The notes: generated by a model not told the origin, from the letters alone. A stretch of 64,000 nt of DNA from Streptomyces hygroscopicus subsp. hygroscopicus (GCF_001553455.1 NZ_BBOX01000009.1:1-64000); one strand, 5' to 3'; positions 8,307-16,800 are shown, counted from the stretch's first letter. A program made the numbers and translations.

Positions 8307-9062
8307 TCACCACGTGCTTGTCCGCCAGGTGATCACGGGCCGCAGTTCGTTGCGCAGTGTCTCCAGGAACGTGACGATCTCGGCTGCCACCGAGCGGTGC
8401 TGCAGGTCGTTGAGGACGTCGTGATGGGCGCCGTGGACCACCGCCAGACGGGCCCGGTCCAGTGACTTCGCGGTGCGCGTGAGCGCCTCGTGGTCGGCGA
8501 GCGGATCGGCGTCGCCGATGAGGAACAGGACGGGCACACCGGGGTCGCTGTCGTAGGCGGCCGTGAGCACGGCATCCGGTACCGGGGCGCGGAGTGCGCC
8601 TCGCCGCACCTGGGAGTCCTGGGTGAGTGCGTTTCGGTGGGTGGGGCAGAAGGTGCGGACGTCGAGCTCCTCGTCCCAGGTGTCGACCGCCCCGGTGCCC
8701 TGGCCCGGGAGGCCCGCCAGCACAACGGCATCGGGACGCCGGGCCGCGGGAAGGTCCGTTCGGCCGAGCAGCGCGGCGGTCGCGGCGGCGCCCGAGTCGG
8801 CTCCTATCAGGACGACCGGGTGGACGATGCCGTCGTCGCCCGCTGTCCCGTCGAGGGCGTCGGAGAGACGGTCCGCGAAGTCGGCCGGGTCACCGTCCTC
8901 GACGGCGGGTGCATCGATCACGCGGACGCGGTAGGCGTCGGCGGCGAGTCGCTTGGAGAGCCGGGCGTAGGTCGCCCGTGTCTCGCCCCGGCCGGGCACC
9001 ACGATGACGGTGCCGCGCGTCCGCAGACCTTCGGGGGCGTAGTGGTCGGTGTAGTCGGTCAT
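8307..9062 (-). CDS. Alpha/beta hydrolase
   Basis: About 251 aa. The oxyanion region VIVVPGRGETRATYARLSK opens the fold. The nucleophile elbow is LIGADSGAAAT, where Ser takes the nucleophile place between small residues instead of a strict GxSxG. The acid lies in LIGDADPLADHEAL and the His in VVHGAHHDVLNDLQH. The start is the ATG at 9062 (MTDYTDHYAP); an upstream 30-residue extension is low complexity. It follows the LLM monooxygenase gene on the same strand with about 180 bp between, so joint action on a sulfur or ester compound is possible but unproven. Confidence 0.88.
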   Translation of the reverse strand: MTDYTDHYAPEGLRTRGTVIVVPGRGETRATYARLSKRLAADAYRVRVIDAPAVEDGDPADFADRLSDALDGTAGDDGIVHPVVLIGADSGAAATAALLGRTDLPAARRPDAVVLAGLPGQGTGAVDTWDEELDVRTFCPTHRNALTQDSQVRRGALRAPVPDAVLTAAYDSDPGVPVLFLIGDADPLADHEALTRTAKSLDRARLAVVHGAHHDVLNDLQHRSVAAEIVTFLETLRNELRPVITWRTSTW

Positions 9063-9241
9063 GTCACACTCGCACTTCAGTGGATGGCGGTACGGATGGG
9101 GTGAGGGCTTTCCGGCCCGTGCGGGTGCCGTCGGGCTCACGGTGGGTTCCACGGCACGGATGCGGCGCCGTGGCCGGGGACGGTCCTGCCTCGCTCATTG
9201 CCGTGGCCGGGGATGGTCCTGCCTCGTTCATGACCCGGCCA

Positions 9242-10582
9242 TCAGCCGTTCGCCGACGAGCGCTCGCGGGTCCAGCGGTTGACCGGGACGGGCAGCCCCA
9301 GATTGCCGCGCAGGGTGTCAGCCGGGTACTCGGTGCGGTACAGCCCGCGCTTCTGGAGGATCGGGACGACGCCGTCCACGAACAGATCGAGGTCCTCGTC
9401 GGTGCGGAAGGCGAGATTGATGCCGTCGAACGCGTCGGCGGCGAACCACTGCCCGATGGTGTCGGCGACCGTCTCCGGCGCACCGACGAACGGTGAGCGG
9501 CGGAACTCCGAGAGTGATTCGGCCACCTGCCGCAGGGTCAGGTTCTCGGCCTTGGCGCGGGCGATGAGCTTGGCGGCGCCGGTCCGGCCGCCCTTCTCGG
9601 CGAGGTGTGCCACGTCCGGGAACGGCGCGTCCAGGTCGTGCACGCTGAAGTCGTAGGCGCCGAAGGAACGGCCGAGGAGCGCGAGGTTGCGGTCGAAGTC
9701 GTGGTCCTCCTCGAAGATCTCCCGCTCGCGGCGCCGGGCCGCTTCGTCGGTCGTGGCGACGACCGGGCCGCCATGGATGAAGATCTTGATGTGTTCGGGG
9801 TCGCGCCCGTAGGCGGCGGTGCGGCGCTTGATGTCGGCGTAGTACTCCCGCGCCTGCTCCAGCGGGCCGCCCGGCGCGTAAATGCCTTCGGCGACCCGCG
9901 CGGCGAGGTCGCGGCCCTCTTCGGAGACGCCGGCCTGGAAGATCACCGGCTGTCCTTGTGGCGAGCGCGAGATGTTGAGCGGCCCCGCCACCTTGAAATG
10001 CTCGCCCTCATGGTCGAGCCGGTGCAGTCTGGACGGGTCCAGGAACAGGTTGTGTTCCACATCGGCGGGGAAGGCGTCGTCCTCGTAGGAGTCCCACAGG
10101 CCGCGGGCGACCTGCACGAACTCCAGGGCACGGCGGTAGCGGGTGGTGTAGTCCAGGTGTTCTTCGAGCCCGAAGTTCCGGGAGGTTCCCGTGTCGAAGC
10201 TGGTCACCACGTTCCAGCCGGCGCGGCCACCGCTGATGTGGTCCAGGGAGGCGAACCGCCGGGCCAGGTTGAAGGGCGAGTTGTAGGTCGAACTGGCCGT
10301 GCCGACCAGCCCGACGTGCCGGGTGTGGGTGGCCACCGCCGACAGCAGGGTCAGCGGCTCCAGCCGGTTGAGGTAGTGCGCCGGATAGGTGGCGTTGATG
10401 AACTGGCTGTCGACGATGAACAGGGCGTCGAACAGGGCGTGTTCGGCCGCCTGGGCCTGCCGGATGTAGTAGGTGATGTCGATGCTCGCGTTCTTCGCGA
10501 CGCGCGGGTCCTTCCACAGTCCGTGCTGGCCCGGGCCGCCGACGCCGTACGGGTGCAGCGCGAGGTGGAGCGTGCGGGACAT
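9242..10582 (-). CDS. LLM-class flavin-dependent monooxygenase (NtaA/SnaA/DszA type)
   Basis: A 446-aa TIM-barrel monooxygenase of the luciferase-like class. Diagnostic parts are LALHPYGVGGPGQHGLWK, FDALFIVDS, NSPFNLARRFASLDHIS, GRAGWNVVTSFD and PVIFQAGVSEEGRDLAA, as in NtaA/SnaA/DszA enzymes, which use FMNH2 from a separate reductase to attack C-S or C-N bonds. The ATG at 10582 follows GGGAGG. A Cys-containing leader peptide and a sulfur-type promoter lie upstream (10884-11017), and a scrap of an ABC transporter ATPase is left between, so this gene probably belonged to an organosulfur uptake and desulfonation operon. No reductase gene is nearby. Confidence 0.93.
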   Translation of the reverse strand: MSRTLHLALHPYGVGGPGQHGLWKDPRVAKNASIDITYYIRQAQAAEHALFDALFIVDSQFINATYPAHYLNRLEPLTLLSAVATHTRHVGLVGTASSTYNSPFNLARRFASLDHISGGRAGWNVVTSFDTGTSRNFGLEEHLDYTTRYRRALEFVQVARGLWDSYEDDAFPADVEHNLFLDPSRLHRLDHEGEHFKVAGPLNISRSPQGQPVIFQAGVSEEGRDLAARVAEGIYAPGGPLEQAREYYADIKRRTAAYGRDPEHIKIFIHGGPVVATTDEAARRREREIFEEDHDFDRNLALLGRSFGAYDFSVHDLDAPFPDVAHLAEKGGRTGAAKLIARAKAENLTLRQVAESLSEFRRSPFVGAPETVADTIGQWFAADAFDGINLAFRTDEDLDLFVDGVVPILQKRGLYRTEYPADTLRGNLGLPVPVNRWTRERSSANG

Positions 10583-10605
10583 GAGAGTTCCTCCCTGTGG
10601 TTGGT

Positions 10606-10720
10606 TCAGGCGCGCAGCAGCGCGCGGAGCGCCTCGCGTTCGGCCCGGTCGGCGGGCGCGGCGCGCAGCGTGGGGGCGGAGCTGACGAGTAGCCGGGTGT
10701 AGTCGCCGGGCGCGGGGCAC
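10606..10720 (-). pseudogene. 3' remnant of a peptide/sulfonate-type ABC transporter ATPase gene
   Basis: The frame reading GDYTRLLVSSAPTLRAAP and ending EREALRALLRA-stop at 10606 is the usual C-terminal tail of Opp/Dpp-type ABC ATPases (TRxLLxxxPxL followed by an acidic/basic helix). No Walker or signature motifs precede it; the sequence before it is low complexity. The stop lies 21 bp before the LLM monooxygenase start. I infer an operon in which the transporter genes were deleted. The fragment is short, so the family call is moderate. Confidence 0.5.
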
Positions 10721-10883
10721 CAGCCGTTCGGCGGATACGCGGGGGGAGGGCCGGGACTCCAAAGGGAGGACAGACGGTGAAGCCGCGGAGGAAGGGGCGC
10801 ACGGGAGGTACCAGGCGCGGCGGTACGGGACGGCCGGTTCCGGCGGAGCGGAGCGGGACCGGTGGGCCGTGGGCGGCGGGTGG

Positions 10884-10958
10884 TCAGCGACAGAGAGCGC
10901 TGGAGGTGCGCCGCAGATCCACGTAGCGGCACATCACACCGGGGTGCGTCGTGAGCAT
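10884..10958 (-). CDS. Actinobacterial sulfur-gene leader peptide (24 aa)
   Basis: ATG at 10958 to TGA at 10884 encodes a 24-residue peptide, MLTTHPGVMC followed by RYVDLRRTSSALCR. The ending xVDLxRxxSALCR is the hallmark of short leader peptides found ahead of sulfur-metabolism genes in Streptomyces and relatives. Related Cys-rich uORFs in mycobacteria attenuate downstream genes according to cysteine supply. The -10 element lies only 6 bp before the ATG, so the transcript is probably leaderless. Cys residues are at 10 and 23. It precedes the ABC remnant and the LLM monooxygenase, implying sulfur-responsive control. Confidence 0.83.
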   Translation of the reverse strand: MLTTHPGVMCRYVDLRRTSSALCR

Positions 10959-10964
10959 GTCGCA

Positions 10965-11017
10965 ATCCTGGGGGCAGGTGTCACCGACTGTCAATGGACA
11001 CCTATTGGTGTCTCATT
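10965..11017 (-). promoter_or_regulatory. Promoter with adjacent palindromic operator for the leader peptide/LLM operon
   Basis: On the minus strand TTGACA (10994-10989) and CAGGAT (10970-10965) are spaced by 18 bp and end just before the leader-peptide ATG. Directly upstream is a palindrome: CAATG-GACACC-TATT-GGTGTC-T-CATTG (10992-11017), with perfect 6-bp inner arms and 5-bp outer arms offset by one base. Its outer arm overlaps the -35 box, so a bound protein could repress or activate. The cognate regulator is not identified. Confidence 0.6.
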
Positions 11018-11690
11018 GCGCGGGACGCTTCGGACACGCGAAGGCGGCCCCCCGCGTCATGGCGGCGATCAGCCGCGATGAACCCGCGCAACGGCGTCTC
11101 ATCAGGAGTGTCCGCTGTGCCGCGGCCCGTGGCCCGCGTACCGTGGACCGCGGCCCGCGGCCGTGCTCGTTGCTCCGGCACGCCCCGGAGCAGGCCGCCC
11201 GCAGTGCCACCGGCCCGCAGCGCCACCGGCCGGGCCGCGGGCGGCAGCGGCGGCCGGTGGAACCCGGGGCTCCGGAGGCGCGAACGGGTGGCCGTGGTCT
11301 GCCGCGGCCGTGGTCTGCAGAGCGGGCAGGGGCTGCACCGCACCGGGCAACTACGCGTGTGCACCTCTCCGACACCGACACCCCGAACGCGCCGGCCCTG
11401 GTTGCCCCCCGCGCGGGAGGCCAGGAGCGCGGTGCCGGACCGGAGCGGCCGAACCAGGCGGCGCATCGGCCGCGCGGCGGGAGGGACAGGGAGCCCGGGG
11501 GACGTGGCCGGCGGCGTGGTCGGCGTCCGGGTGGACATCGAGGCCGAGCAGGCGGGTTGCTGCCGGGCCAGCCGTCGAACAGCGGGATAAGGTGATCGTC
11601 CGCGAAGCCCACGGCGTTCTCCGAGGTCTCGGGAGCCGGCCGTGTGCTCCCGCTCCCGGACTCGCCCACGATGATCCACGGATGTGCGGA
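11018..11690. other. Gap without a recognisable gene
   Basis: About 670 bp between the divergent leader-peptide promoter and the small ORF at 11698. Frames on both strands are Arg/Pro/Gly-rich, without ribosome sites or family resemblance. No RNA gene seen. Confidence 0.45.
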
Positions 11691-11697
11691 GGAGGCC

Positions 11698-11889
11698 ATG
11701 CCGGAAAACGCGAGGAGCGGGACGAAGGCGTGGCTGTACGACGCGTCCGCGGCCAGTGGCAAGGTACCGGCCGGCGGAAAGCGCGTGGAGCTGCCGGACC
11801 TGCCGGATCTGCCGGACCAGGGCGAGCGCGCCGCCGACGCGCTCGCCACGGCGGCCGGGCTGCCCGCCGACGCCGGGGACCTGATGTGA
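11698..11889 (+). CDS. Small protein translationally coupled to cysteine desulfurase
   Basis: A 63-aa acidic frame (MPENARSGTKAWLYDASAAS, then VELPDLPDLPDQGERAADAL). The ATG at 11698 follows GGAGGAGG, and its ATG-TGA end overlaps the GTG start of the desulfurase gene (11886), a classical coupling arrangement. The repeated LPD unit is a small internal duplication. I recognise no family. Coupling suggests a helper of the desulfurase or part of the same regulated unit. An upstream in-frame ATG at 11674 is possible. Confidence 0.5.
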   Translation: MPENARSGTKAWLYDASAASGKVPAGGKRVELPDLPDLPDQGERAADALATAAGLPADAGDLM

Positions 11890-13067
11890 CCGGCCCGGAT
11901 GACGACCTCCCACCGTGCCCGGGGCCGGCCGGCGGGCCGGTCTACCTCGACTACAACGCCACCACCCCGGTCGACCCGCGCGTGGCCGAGGCGATGGCAC
12001 CGCACCTGACCGACTTCTTCGGCAACCCCTCCAGCAGCCACCCCTACGCCGACCCTCCCCGGCGGGCGCTGGCCGAGGCCCGCGCCCAGGTGGCCGGCCT
12101 GGTCGGCGCGAGTGCGGACGAGATCGTGTTCACCGCCTCCGGCTCCGAAGCAAACCTCCTCGCGCTGCGCGGTGCGGTCCTCGCGGCCGGCCGCACACGC
12201 CCGCATGTGATCACGCAGGCCACCGAGCATCCGGCCGTCCTGGAGACCTGCCGCGCCCTGGAGCGCCTGCACGGCGCGCGGGTGACGGTCCTGCCCGTCG
12301 ACGGGGACGGACTCGTCGATCCGGCCGCGCTGGCCGCCGCCTTCACCGAGGACACCGTGGTGGTGTCGGTGATGGCCGCCAACAACGAGACCGGCGCCCT
12401 CCAGCCGGTCGCCGAACTCGCCGCGCTCACCCACGAGCACCGGGCGCTCTTCCACTGCGACGCGGCCCAAGCGGTGGGGAAGATCTTCCTCGACACCCGG
12501 GCGCTGGGCGTCGACCTGCTCACGATCGTGGGGCACAAGATGTACGCGCCGAAGGGCGCCGCCGCGCTGTACGTCCGTGACGGCGTACGGCTGGAACCGG
12601 TCGTCTACGGCGGCGGCCAGGAGCGCGGCCTTCGCGGTGGCACCGAGAACGTCGCTCTGGCCGTCGCGCTGGGCACTGCCGCCCGGCTCGCGGCGGCCGA
12701 ACTCGCCGACGGCGCCCCGGCACGTCTCGCGGCGCTGCGCGACGACCTCCACCAGCGGCTCACCGACGGGCTGCCCGGCCGTGTGCACCTCAACGGTCCG
12801 GAGAAGAACCGCTTGCCGAACACCCTCAACGTCAGCGTCGACGGCGTCCTGGGCCACGGACTTCTCGCCGCCGCCGACCAGATCGCGGCCTCCACCGGAT
12901 CGGCCTGCCACAGCGGCACTCACACCCCCTCACCCGTCCTGAGCGCCATGGGCCTCGATCCGGCCCGCGCGCTCGGGGCGCTGCGGCTGTCACTCGGCCG
13001 CTGGACCACACCGGGGGATATCAAGACCGCGGCGGCAGCCCTCACCCGGGCTGCCGCCGCGCGGTGA
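11886..13067 (+). CDS. Cysteine desulfurase (NifS/IscS-type class V aminotransferase)
   Basis: A 393-aa PLP enzyme releasing sulfur from cysteine as a protein persulfide. Landmarks are YLDYNATTPVD near the N-terminus, FTASGSEANLL, the TEHPAV segment, the PLP Lys218 in TIVGHKMYAPKG, GGGQERGLRGGTEN, and the persulfide Cys341 in STGSACHSGT. The GTG at 11886 is preferred because the upstream frame is low complexity. The same fold can deliver selenium from selenocysteine, relevant to the in-frame TGA at 29486. Divergent from the sulfur-regulated LLM operon, so it may take part in sulfur supply. A second, distinct homologue lies at 37770-38933. Confidence 0.93.
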   Translation: MTGPDDDLPPCPGPAGGPVYLDYNATTPVDPRVAEAMAPHLTDFFGNPSSSHPYADPPRRALAEARAQVAGLVGASADEIVFTASGSEANLLALRGAVLAAGRTRPHVITQATEHPAVLETCRALERLHGARVTVLPVDGDGLVDPAALAAAFTEDTVVVSVMAANNETGALQPVAELAALTHEHRALFHCDAAQAVGKIFLDTRALGVDLLTIVGHKMYAPKGAAALYVRDGVRLEPVVYGGGQERGLRGGTENVALAVALGTAARLAAAELADGAPARLAALRDDLHQRLTDGLPGRVHLNGPEKNRLPNTLNVSVDGVLGHGLLAAADQIAASTGSACHSGTHTPSPVLSAMGLDPARALGALRLSLGRWTTPGDIKTAAAALTRAAAAR

Positions 13068-13112
13068 CCGGAGCGCCTCGCCCGGCGTGCGGGAACCGAC
13101 GACGAGCGGAAC

Positions 13113-13180
13113 AGGCCCAGAAGGCCCAGAAGGCCCAGAGGCACAGAAGGCCCAGAGGCGCAGAGGCTCAGAGGCTCAGA
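13113..13180. repeat. Degenerate tandem repeat of CAGAAGGCC units
   Basis: About seven tandem units of 8-9 bp (CAGAAGGCC, CAGAGGCAC, CAGAGGCTC) lie between the desulfurase stop and the GNAT gene. The purine-rich tract looks like a slippage product; no gene is supported in 13068-13355. Confidence 0.7.
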
Positions 13181-13355
13181 TGCACAACGGACACGACCGG
13201 GCGCGGAGGGCCCACCCGCGGCGGGACGCACGTCCGCGAACGCCGGAACCGCGGGGAGCCGTCCGGCCCGCTCGCGGGGCCGGACACCGGGCGCGTGTGG
13301 TGCCGAGTGCCCCGCGCCGCCTCACTTCCGCGTACGACATGGGAGGGACAATGCG

Positions 13356-14114
13356 ATGATGAACCACGACGATCAGGTACTGGACGACCCGGTGGGTCGA
13401 TCACTGCGCGGCCGGCACGCACGGTTCGCCCGTCGTCTCGGCCGGGCCGCCGCCTACCTCCCGGAAGCGGCGACCTTCTCCGCGGTATCCGCCGACCCGG
13501 ACGCGGCGGAATGGGCCGACCTGGCTGGGCTGATCGGTCCGGGCGAACTCGCCGACATGTTCAGCTGTCCGGCCACTCCGCCGCCGGACTGGCAGCCGGT
13601 CTTCTCCCTCGAGGGCCGCCAGATGATCTGGCCCGGCACCGCTCGGTCCGATGGCTCCCCTGCCGAAACCGAGACCGAAACCGAGACCGAAACCGAGACC
13701 GGAACGGAGATCGGAACGGAGACCGGTGCCGGGGTGGTCGAACTGGGCGCGGAGAGCGTGGCCGAGATGCTCGACCTCGTCGCGCGGACCCGGCCGGGGC
13801 CGTTCTGGCCGCGCACCCACGAACTCGGCACCTACCTCGGCATCCGTGACAACGGCAGGTTGGTGGCGATGGCGGGGGAGCGGTTGCGGCCTCCGGGCTG
13901 GACCGAGATCAGCGCCGTGTGTACCGCTTCCGAGGCACGCGGCCGGGGCCACGCGGCACGCCTGGTCGGTGCGCTCGTCGCGCGGATCGTGGCCCGTGGC
14001 GAACGTCCCTTCCTGCATGTGGCGGAGGCGAACACCGGCGCGATCGCGCTGTACGAGCGGCTCGGCTTCACCACCCGCAAGCAGGTGACCTTTCGAGGGT
14101 TCCGCATACCCTGA
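13356..14114 (+). CDS. GNAT-family N-acetyltransferase with Glu-Thr repeat linker
   Basis: A 252-aa protein whose GNAT domain occupies the C-terminal half. ISAVCTASEARGRGHAARL is the acetyl-CoA-binding loop (motif A, R/Q-x-x-G-x-G/A) and NTGAIALYERLGFTTRK is the motif B/FR47-like end. An N-terminal domain (about 1-100, ending in SLEGRQMIWPG) is joined by a linker of alternating Glu-Thr (residues about 106-124). GGGAGG lies 9 nt before the ATG at 13356; an ATG at 13359 is equally possible. Substrate unknown. The ET tract is coded by repeated ACCGAGACCGAA units and probably varies in length between strains. Confidence 0.88.
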   Translation: MMNHDDQVLDDPVGRSLRGRHARFARRLGRAAAYLPEAATFSAVSADPDAAEWADLAGLIGPGELADMFSCPATPPPDWQPVFSLEGRQMIWPGTARSDGSPAETETETETETETGTEIGTETGAGVVELGAESVAEMLDLVARTRPGPFWPRTHELGTYLGIRDNGRLVAMAGERLRPPGWTEISAVCTASEARGRGHAARLVGALVARIVARGERPFLHVAEANTGAIALYERLGFTTRKQVTFRGFRIP

Positions 14115-14136
14115 CTGTCCCCAGCGGCGCCCCGGA

Positions 14137-14164
14137 GCTCCGCCGGACGCCGCGCCGGCGGAGC
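14137..14164. terminator. Strong hairpin terminator between convergent genes
   Basis: GCTCCGCCGG (14137-14146) and CCGGCGGAGC (14155-14164) form a perfect 10-bp stem with an 8-nt loop, placed 23 bp after the GNAT stop and facing the converging CoA-transferase gene. A convincing bidirectional terminator. Confidence 0.75.
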
Positions 14165-14289
14165 CCGTGTCACCGGGTGTCACCTGGGTCTGCCGTCGGG
14201 CGGGTGGAGTGCGCGCCGGCGGGTGCGCCGAGGCCGTACGTCGGCAACTCTCCGAGGGCGGGGCCGTGGCGGGCCCTCGTGCCAGACGC

Positions 14290-14937
14290 TCACCCCATTG
14301 CCGCGGCGGGCAGCTCCAGTGGGGCACCGGTCTTCGCCCGCACCTCTTCCACGGTGACCCCCGGAGCGAGTGTCACCAGCCGCAGGCCATCGGCGGTCAC
14401 GTCGATGGTGGCGAGATCGGTGATGATCCGGTCGACGACACCGGCGCCGGTCAGCGGCAGAGTGCAGTCGTCGACGATCTTCGGGCTGCCGTCCTTGGCG
14501 ACGTGGTCGGTGAGCACCACGATCCGGCGGGCGCCGACGACGAGGTCCATCGCGCCGCCCATGCCCTTCACGAGTGCTCCGGGAATGGTCCAGTTCGCCA
14601 GGTCGCCCTTCGCGGTCACCTGGAGGGCGCCCAGAATGGCGATGTCGATGTGGCCGCCCCGGATCATGCCGAAGGACGTCGCCGAGTCGAAGTAGCTCGC
14701 ACCGGGGATGACCGTGACCGTCTGCTTGCCCGCGTTGATGACGTCGGCGTCCTCCTCGCCCTCCCAGGGAAACGGGCCGAGGCCGAGGATGCCGTTCTCA
14801 CTCTGGAGGGTTACCCGCACGCCGTCGGGGATGTGGTTGGCCACGAGGGTCGGGATACCGATCCCCAGGTTGACGTAGTCGCCGTCGTTGAGTTCGGCGG
14901 CCGCGATGGCCGCCATCTCGTCACGTGTCCGGGGCAC
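14290..14937 (-). CDS. scoB: 3-oxoacid CoA-transferase, subunit B
   Basis: A 215-aa beta subunit of the succinyl-CoA:3-ketoacid (or 3-oxoadipate) CoA-transferase family. It has [19 protein letters not shown] and the catalytic Glu47 in [10 protein letters not shown], which carries the covalent CoA thioester. [15 protein letters not shown] is also conserved. GGAG precedes the GTG at 14937. It pairs with the A subunit gene just upstream (95-bp gap). The enzyme moves CoA between succinyl-CoA and a 3-oxoacid; whether the substrate is acetoacetate or 3-oxoadipate cannot be settled, but the IclR neighbour suits aromatic catabolism as well as ketone-body use. Confidence 0.93.
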   Translation of the reverse strand: MPRTRDEMAAIAAAELNDGDYVNLGIGIPTLVANHIPDGVRVTLQSENGILGLGPFPWEGEEDADVINAGKQTVTVIPGASYFDSATSFGMIRGGHIDIAILGALQVTAKGDLANWTIPGALVKGMGGAMDLVVGARRIVVLTDHVAKDGSPKIVDDCTLPLTGAGVVDRIITDLATIDVTADGLRLVTLAPGVTVEEVRAKTGAPLELPAAAMG

Positions 14938-15032
14938 GGGTTTCTCCGTAAGTTGTCGGGGGCCCGGGAGGGCCGGATGTGGCTGACGGTTCTTGCCTTC
15001 AGTGGCTTCCTGGGAGTGGCCGTCCGGCTCTC

Positions 15033-15752
15033 CTAGGCTCCGACGGTCACGCGGGGGCGGACCGTGCGCTTCTCGATTTCCTTGATCCGCTCGCGGGCGA
15101 CCGCCAGACGGTCGACGTAGACGCCGGGCGTGGCAACTGATTCGGGGTCGATGAAGTCCTCGGCGAGGTGCTCGGTCTCGGCCACGGTCACCCGGCCGCA
15201 GGTGGCGACGAGCGGGTTGAAGTTACGCGCGGCGGCACGGTAGGACAGATTGCCCGCCCGGTCGGCGGTGTGCGCGTGCACGAGCGCGAGGTCGGCCACG
15301 ATGGCGCGCTCCTGGACGTGGGGAACCCCGTCGAACTCGGCGTGCGGCTTGCCCTCGGCGACGGGTGTGCCCACCCCGGTCCTCGTGTAGAAGGCCGCGA
15401 TACCGGCCCCGCCGGCCCGCATGCGCTCGGCGAGCGTGCCCTGCGGCGAGAACTCCACGTCGAGCACCTTGTCCAGGTACTGCTGGGCGAACAGCTTGTT
15501 CTCGCCCACGTAGGAAGCGATCACCTTGGTCACCTGGCGGTTCTCCAGCAGCAGGCCGAGGCCCTTGCCGTCGACCCCCATGTTGTTGGACACGATCGTC
15601 AGCCCGGTGACGCCGCTGTCGCGTACCACCTCGATGAGATCGTTCGGAACGCCGCAGAGGCCGAACCCGCCGACGGCGATCGTCATCCCGTCGGTCAGCA
15701 CACCGGCCAGAGCCGCTTCCGCGTTCGCGCACAGCTTGGACAACCCGTCCAC
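15033..15752 (-). CDS. scoA: 3-oxoacid CoA-transferase, subunit A
   Basis: A 239-aa alpha subunit. [19 protein letters not shown] is the glycine-rich CoA-binding start, followed by [35 protein letters not shown] and [18 protein letters not shown], all family hallmarks. I prefer the GTG at 15752 behind GAGGCGAGG. The frame also runs to a TTG at 15815 with no ribosome site, and that part overlaps the region where promoter elements for the divergent IclR gene are expected. It forms an operon with the B subunit downstream. Confidence 0.92.
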   Translation of the reverse strand: MDGLSKLCANAEAALAGVLTDGMTIAVGGFGLCGVPNDLIEVVRDSGVTGLTIVSNNMGVDGKGLGLLLENRQVTKVIASYVGENKLFAQQYLDKVLDVEFSPQGTLAERMRAGGAGIAAFYTRTGVGTPVAEGKPHAEFDGVPHVQERAIVADLALVHAHTADRAGNLSYRAAARNFNPLVATCGRVTVAETEHLAEDFIDPESVATPGVYVDRLAVARERIKEIEKRTVRPRVTVGA

Positions 15753-15901
15753 CCCTCGCCTCGGTCGTTCATTGTCCGAGCGCACAGATTCGACTCGCGG
15801 CATCGCGTTGCGCAAGAGACTGGGGCACCTGGCGGGAAAACCGGTCGGCCCGTGGTCGCCGGCTCGTCATGGCGTCCGCACAGTGAACGTATGCTGGGGC
15901 A

Positions 15902-16672
15902 ATGGACAGGACCCCGGCAGCCCGCACCGTCGGCAGAGTCGGTGCGGTGCTGCGTGCGCTGTCGACGGTCAACGAGGCCGGTGCGGGCACCACCGAGCTG
16001 GCGAGGGCGGCGGGCCTGCCGAGACCGACCGTCCACCGGCTGCTCGTCTCGCTGGCTGAGGAAGGCTTCGTGGACCGCGACCGACGCAGCGGCCGCTGGT
16101 TCCTCGGACCCGAGCTGTACCTGCTGGGCGAGGCGGCCGGCAGGCGCTACGACGTCACCCACCACGCGCGTGAGAGCGTGCACCGGCTCGCGGCGGCGAC
16201 GGGGGAGAGCGCCTTCTTCTCCGCGCGGCGGGGTGATGAGACGGTGTGTCTGCTGCGCGAGGACGGGGACTTCCCGATCCGCTCCTTCGTGCTGTACGAG
16301 GGCGCCCGGTTCCCGCTCGGTGTCGTGTCGGCGGGCCTGGTGGTGCTGTCGTTCCTCGACGATGCCGAGATCGACGCGTATCTGGAACGTACGGACCTGG
16401 TCAGCCGGTGGGGCCGGGCGCACGGGCCGGACGCGGTGCGCGATCGGATCGCGCGGACCCGCACCGATGGTTACGCCGTGAACCCCGGACTCATCGTGGA
16501 AGGCAGCTGGGGCATGGCGGCGGCGGTGTTCGACCGCGCCGGGCTGCCCGCGTGGGCGCTGACGCTCACCGGGGTGGAGACCAGGTTCCGCCCCGAGCGC
16601 AGACCCGAACTCGGGGCGCTGCTGCTGCGCGAGGCACACGCTCTCGGCCGCGCCGTCAGCGCGGAGAGCTGA
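15902..16672 (+). CDS. IclR-family transcriptional regulator
   Basis: A 256-aa regulator with an N-terminal winged HTH (about 10-70: TTELARAAGLPRPTVHRLL as recognition region) and an IclR effector domain (about 85-250: SAFFSARRGDETVCL, EGARFPLGVVSAGLVVLSF, GYAVNPGLIVEGSWGMAA). It is divergent from scoAB with 149 bp between starts, so it most likely controls that operon and itself, as PcaR-type proteins do. A TATGCT element ends only a few bases before the ATG, suggesting a very short or absent leader. Confidence 0.92.
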   Translation: MDRTPAARTVGRVGAVLRALSTVNEAGAGTTELARAAGLPRPTVHRLLVSLAEEGFVDRDRRSGRWFLGPELYLLGEAAGRRYDVTHHARESVHRLAAATGESAFFSARRGDETVCLLREDGDFPIRSFVLYEGARFPLGVVSAGLVVLSFLDDAEIDAYLERTDLVSRWGRAHGPDAVRDRIARTRTDGYAVNPGLIVEGSWGMAAAVFDRAGLPAWALTLTGVETRFRPERRPELGALLLREAHALGRAVSAES

Positions 16673-16744
16673 CCGCCGCTGTCGCCTCCGCGGCCGGTGC
16701 GGGGGTCCGGGGCGCGGTCGGGGCGCCGCGCGGCCGGGGCGGTC

Positions 16745-16800
16745 GGGGGGATGCGAACAATGACCGAAAGTTGATTGAACGCTAAACCATCTCGGTGCCA
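16745..16800 (+). promoter_or_regulatory. AT-rich promoter-like patch upstream of the VOC gene
   Basis: Within the 344-bp gap 16673-17016 the stretch ATGACCGAAAGTTGATTGAAC followed by GCTAAACCAT is far more AT-rich than its surroundings. TTGATT with a downstream TAAACC/CATCTC could serve as a promoter for the VOC gene about 220 bp on. No other feature is seen in the gap. Confidence 0.35.

Noticed and set aside
11013-12923. A 636-codon minus-strand frame antisense to the cysteine desulfurase
   Set aside because: The plus strand encodes a complete PLP enzyme with all motifs; the antisense frame matches no family.
13113-13180. Tandem repeats as a possible CRISPR array
   Set aside because: Units are 8-9 bp with no spacers; no cas genes in the window.
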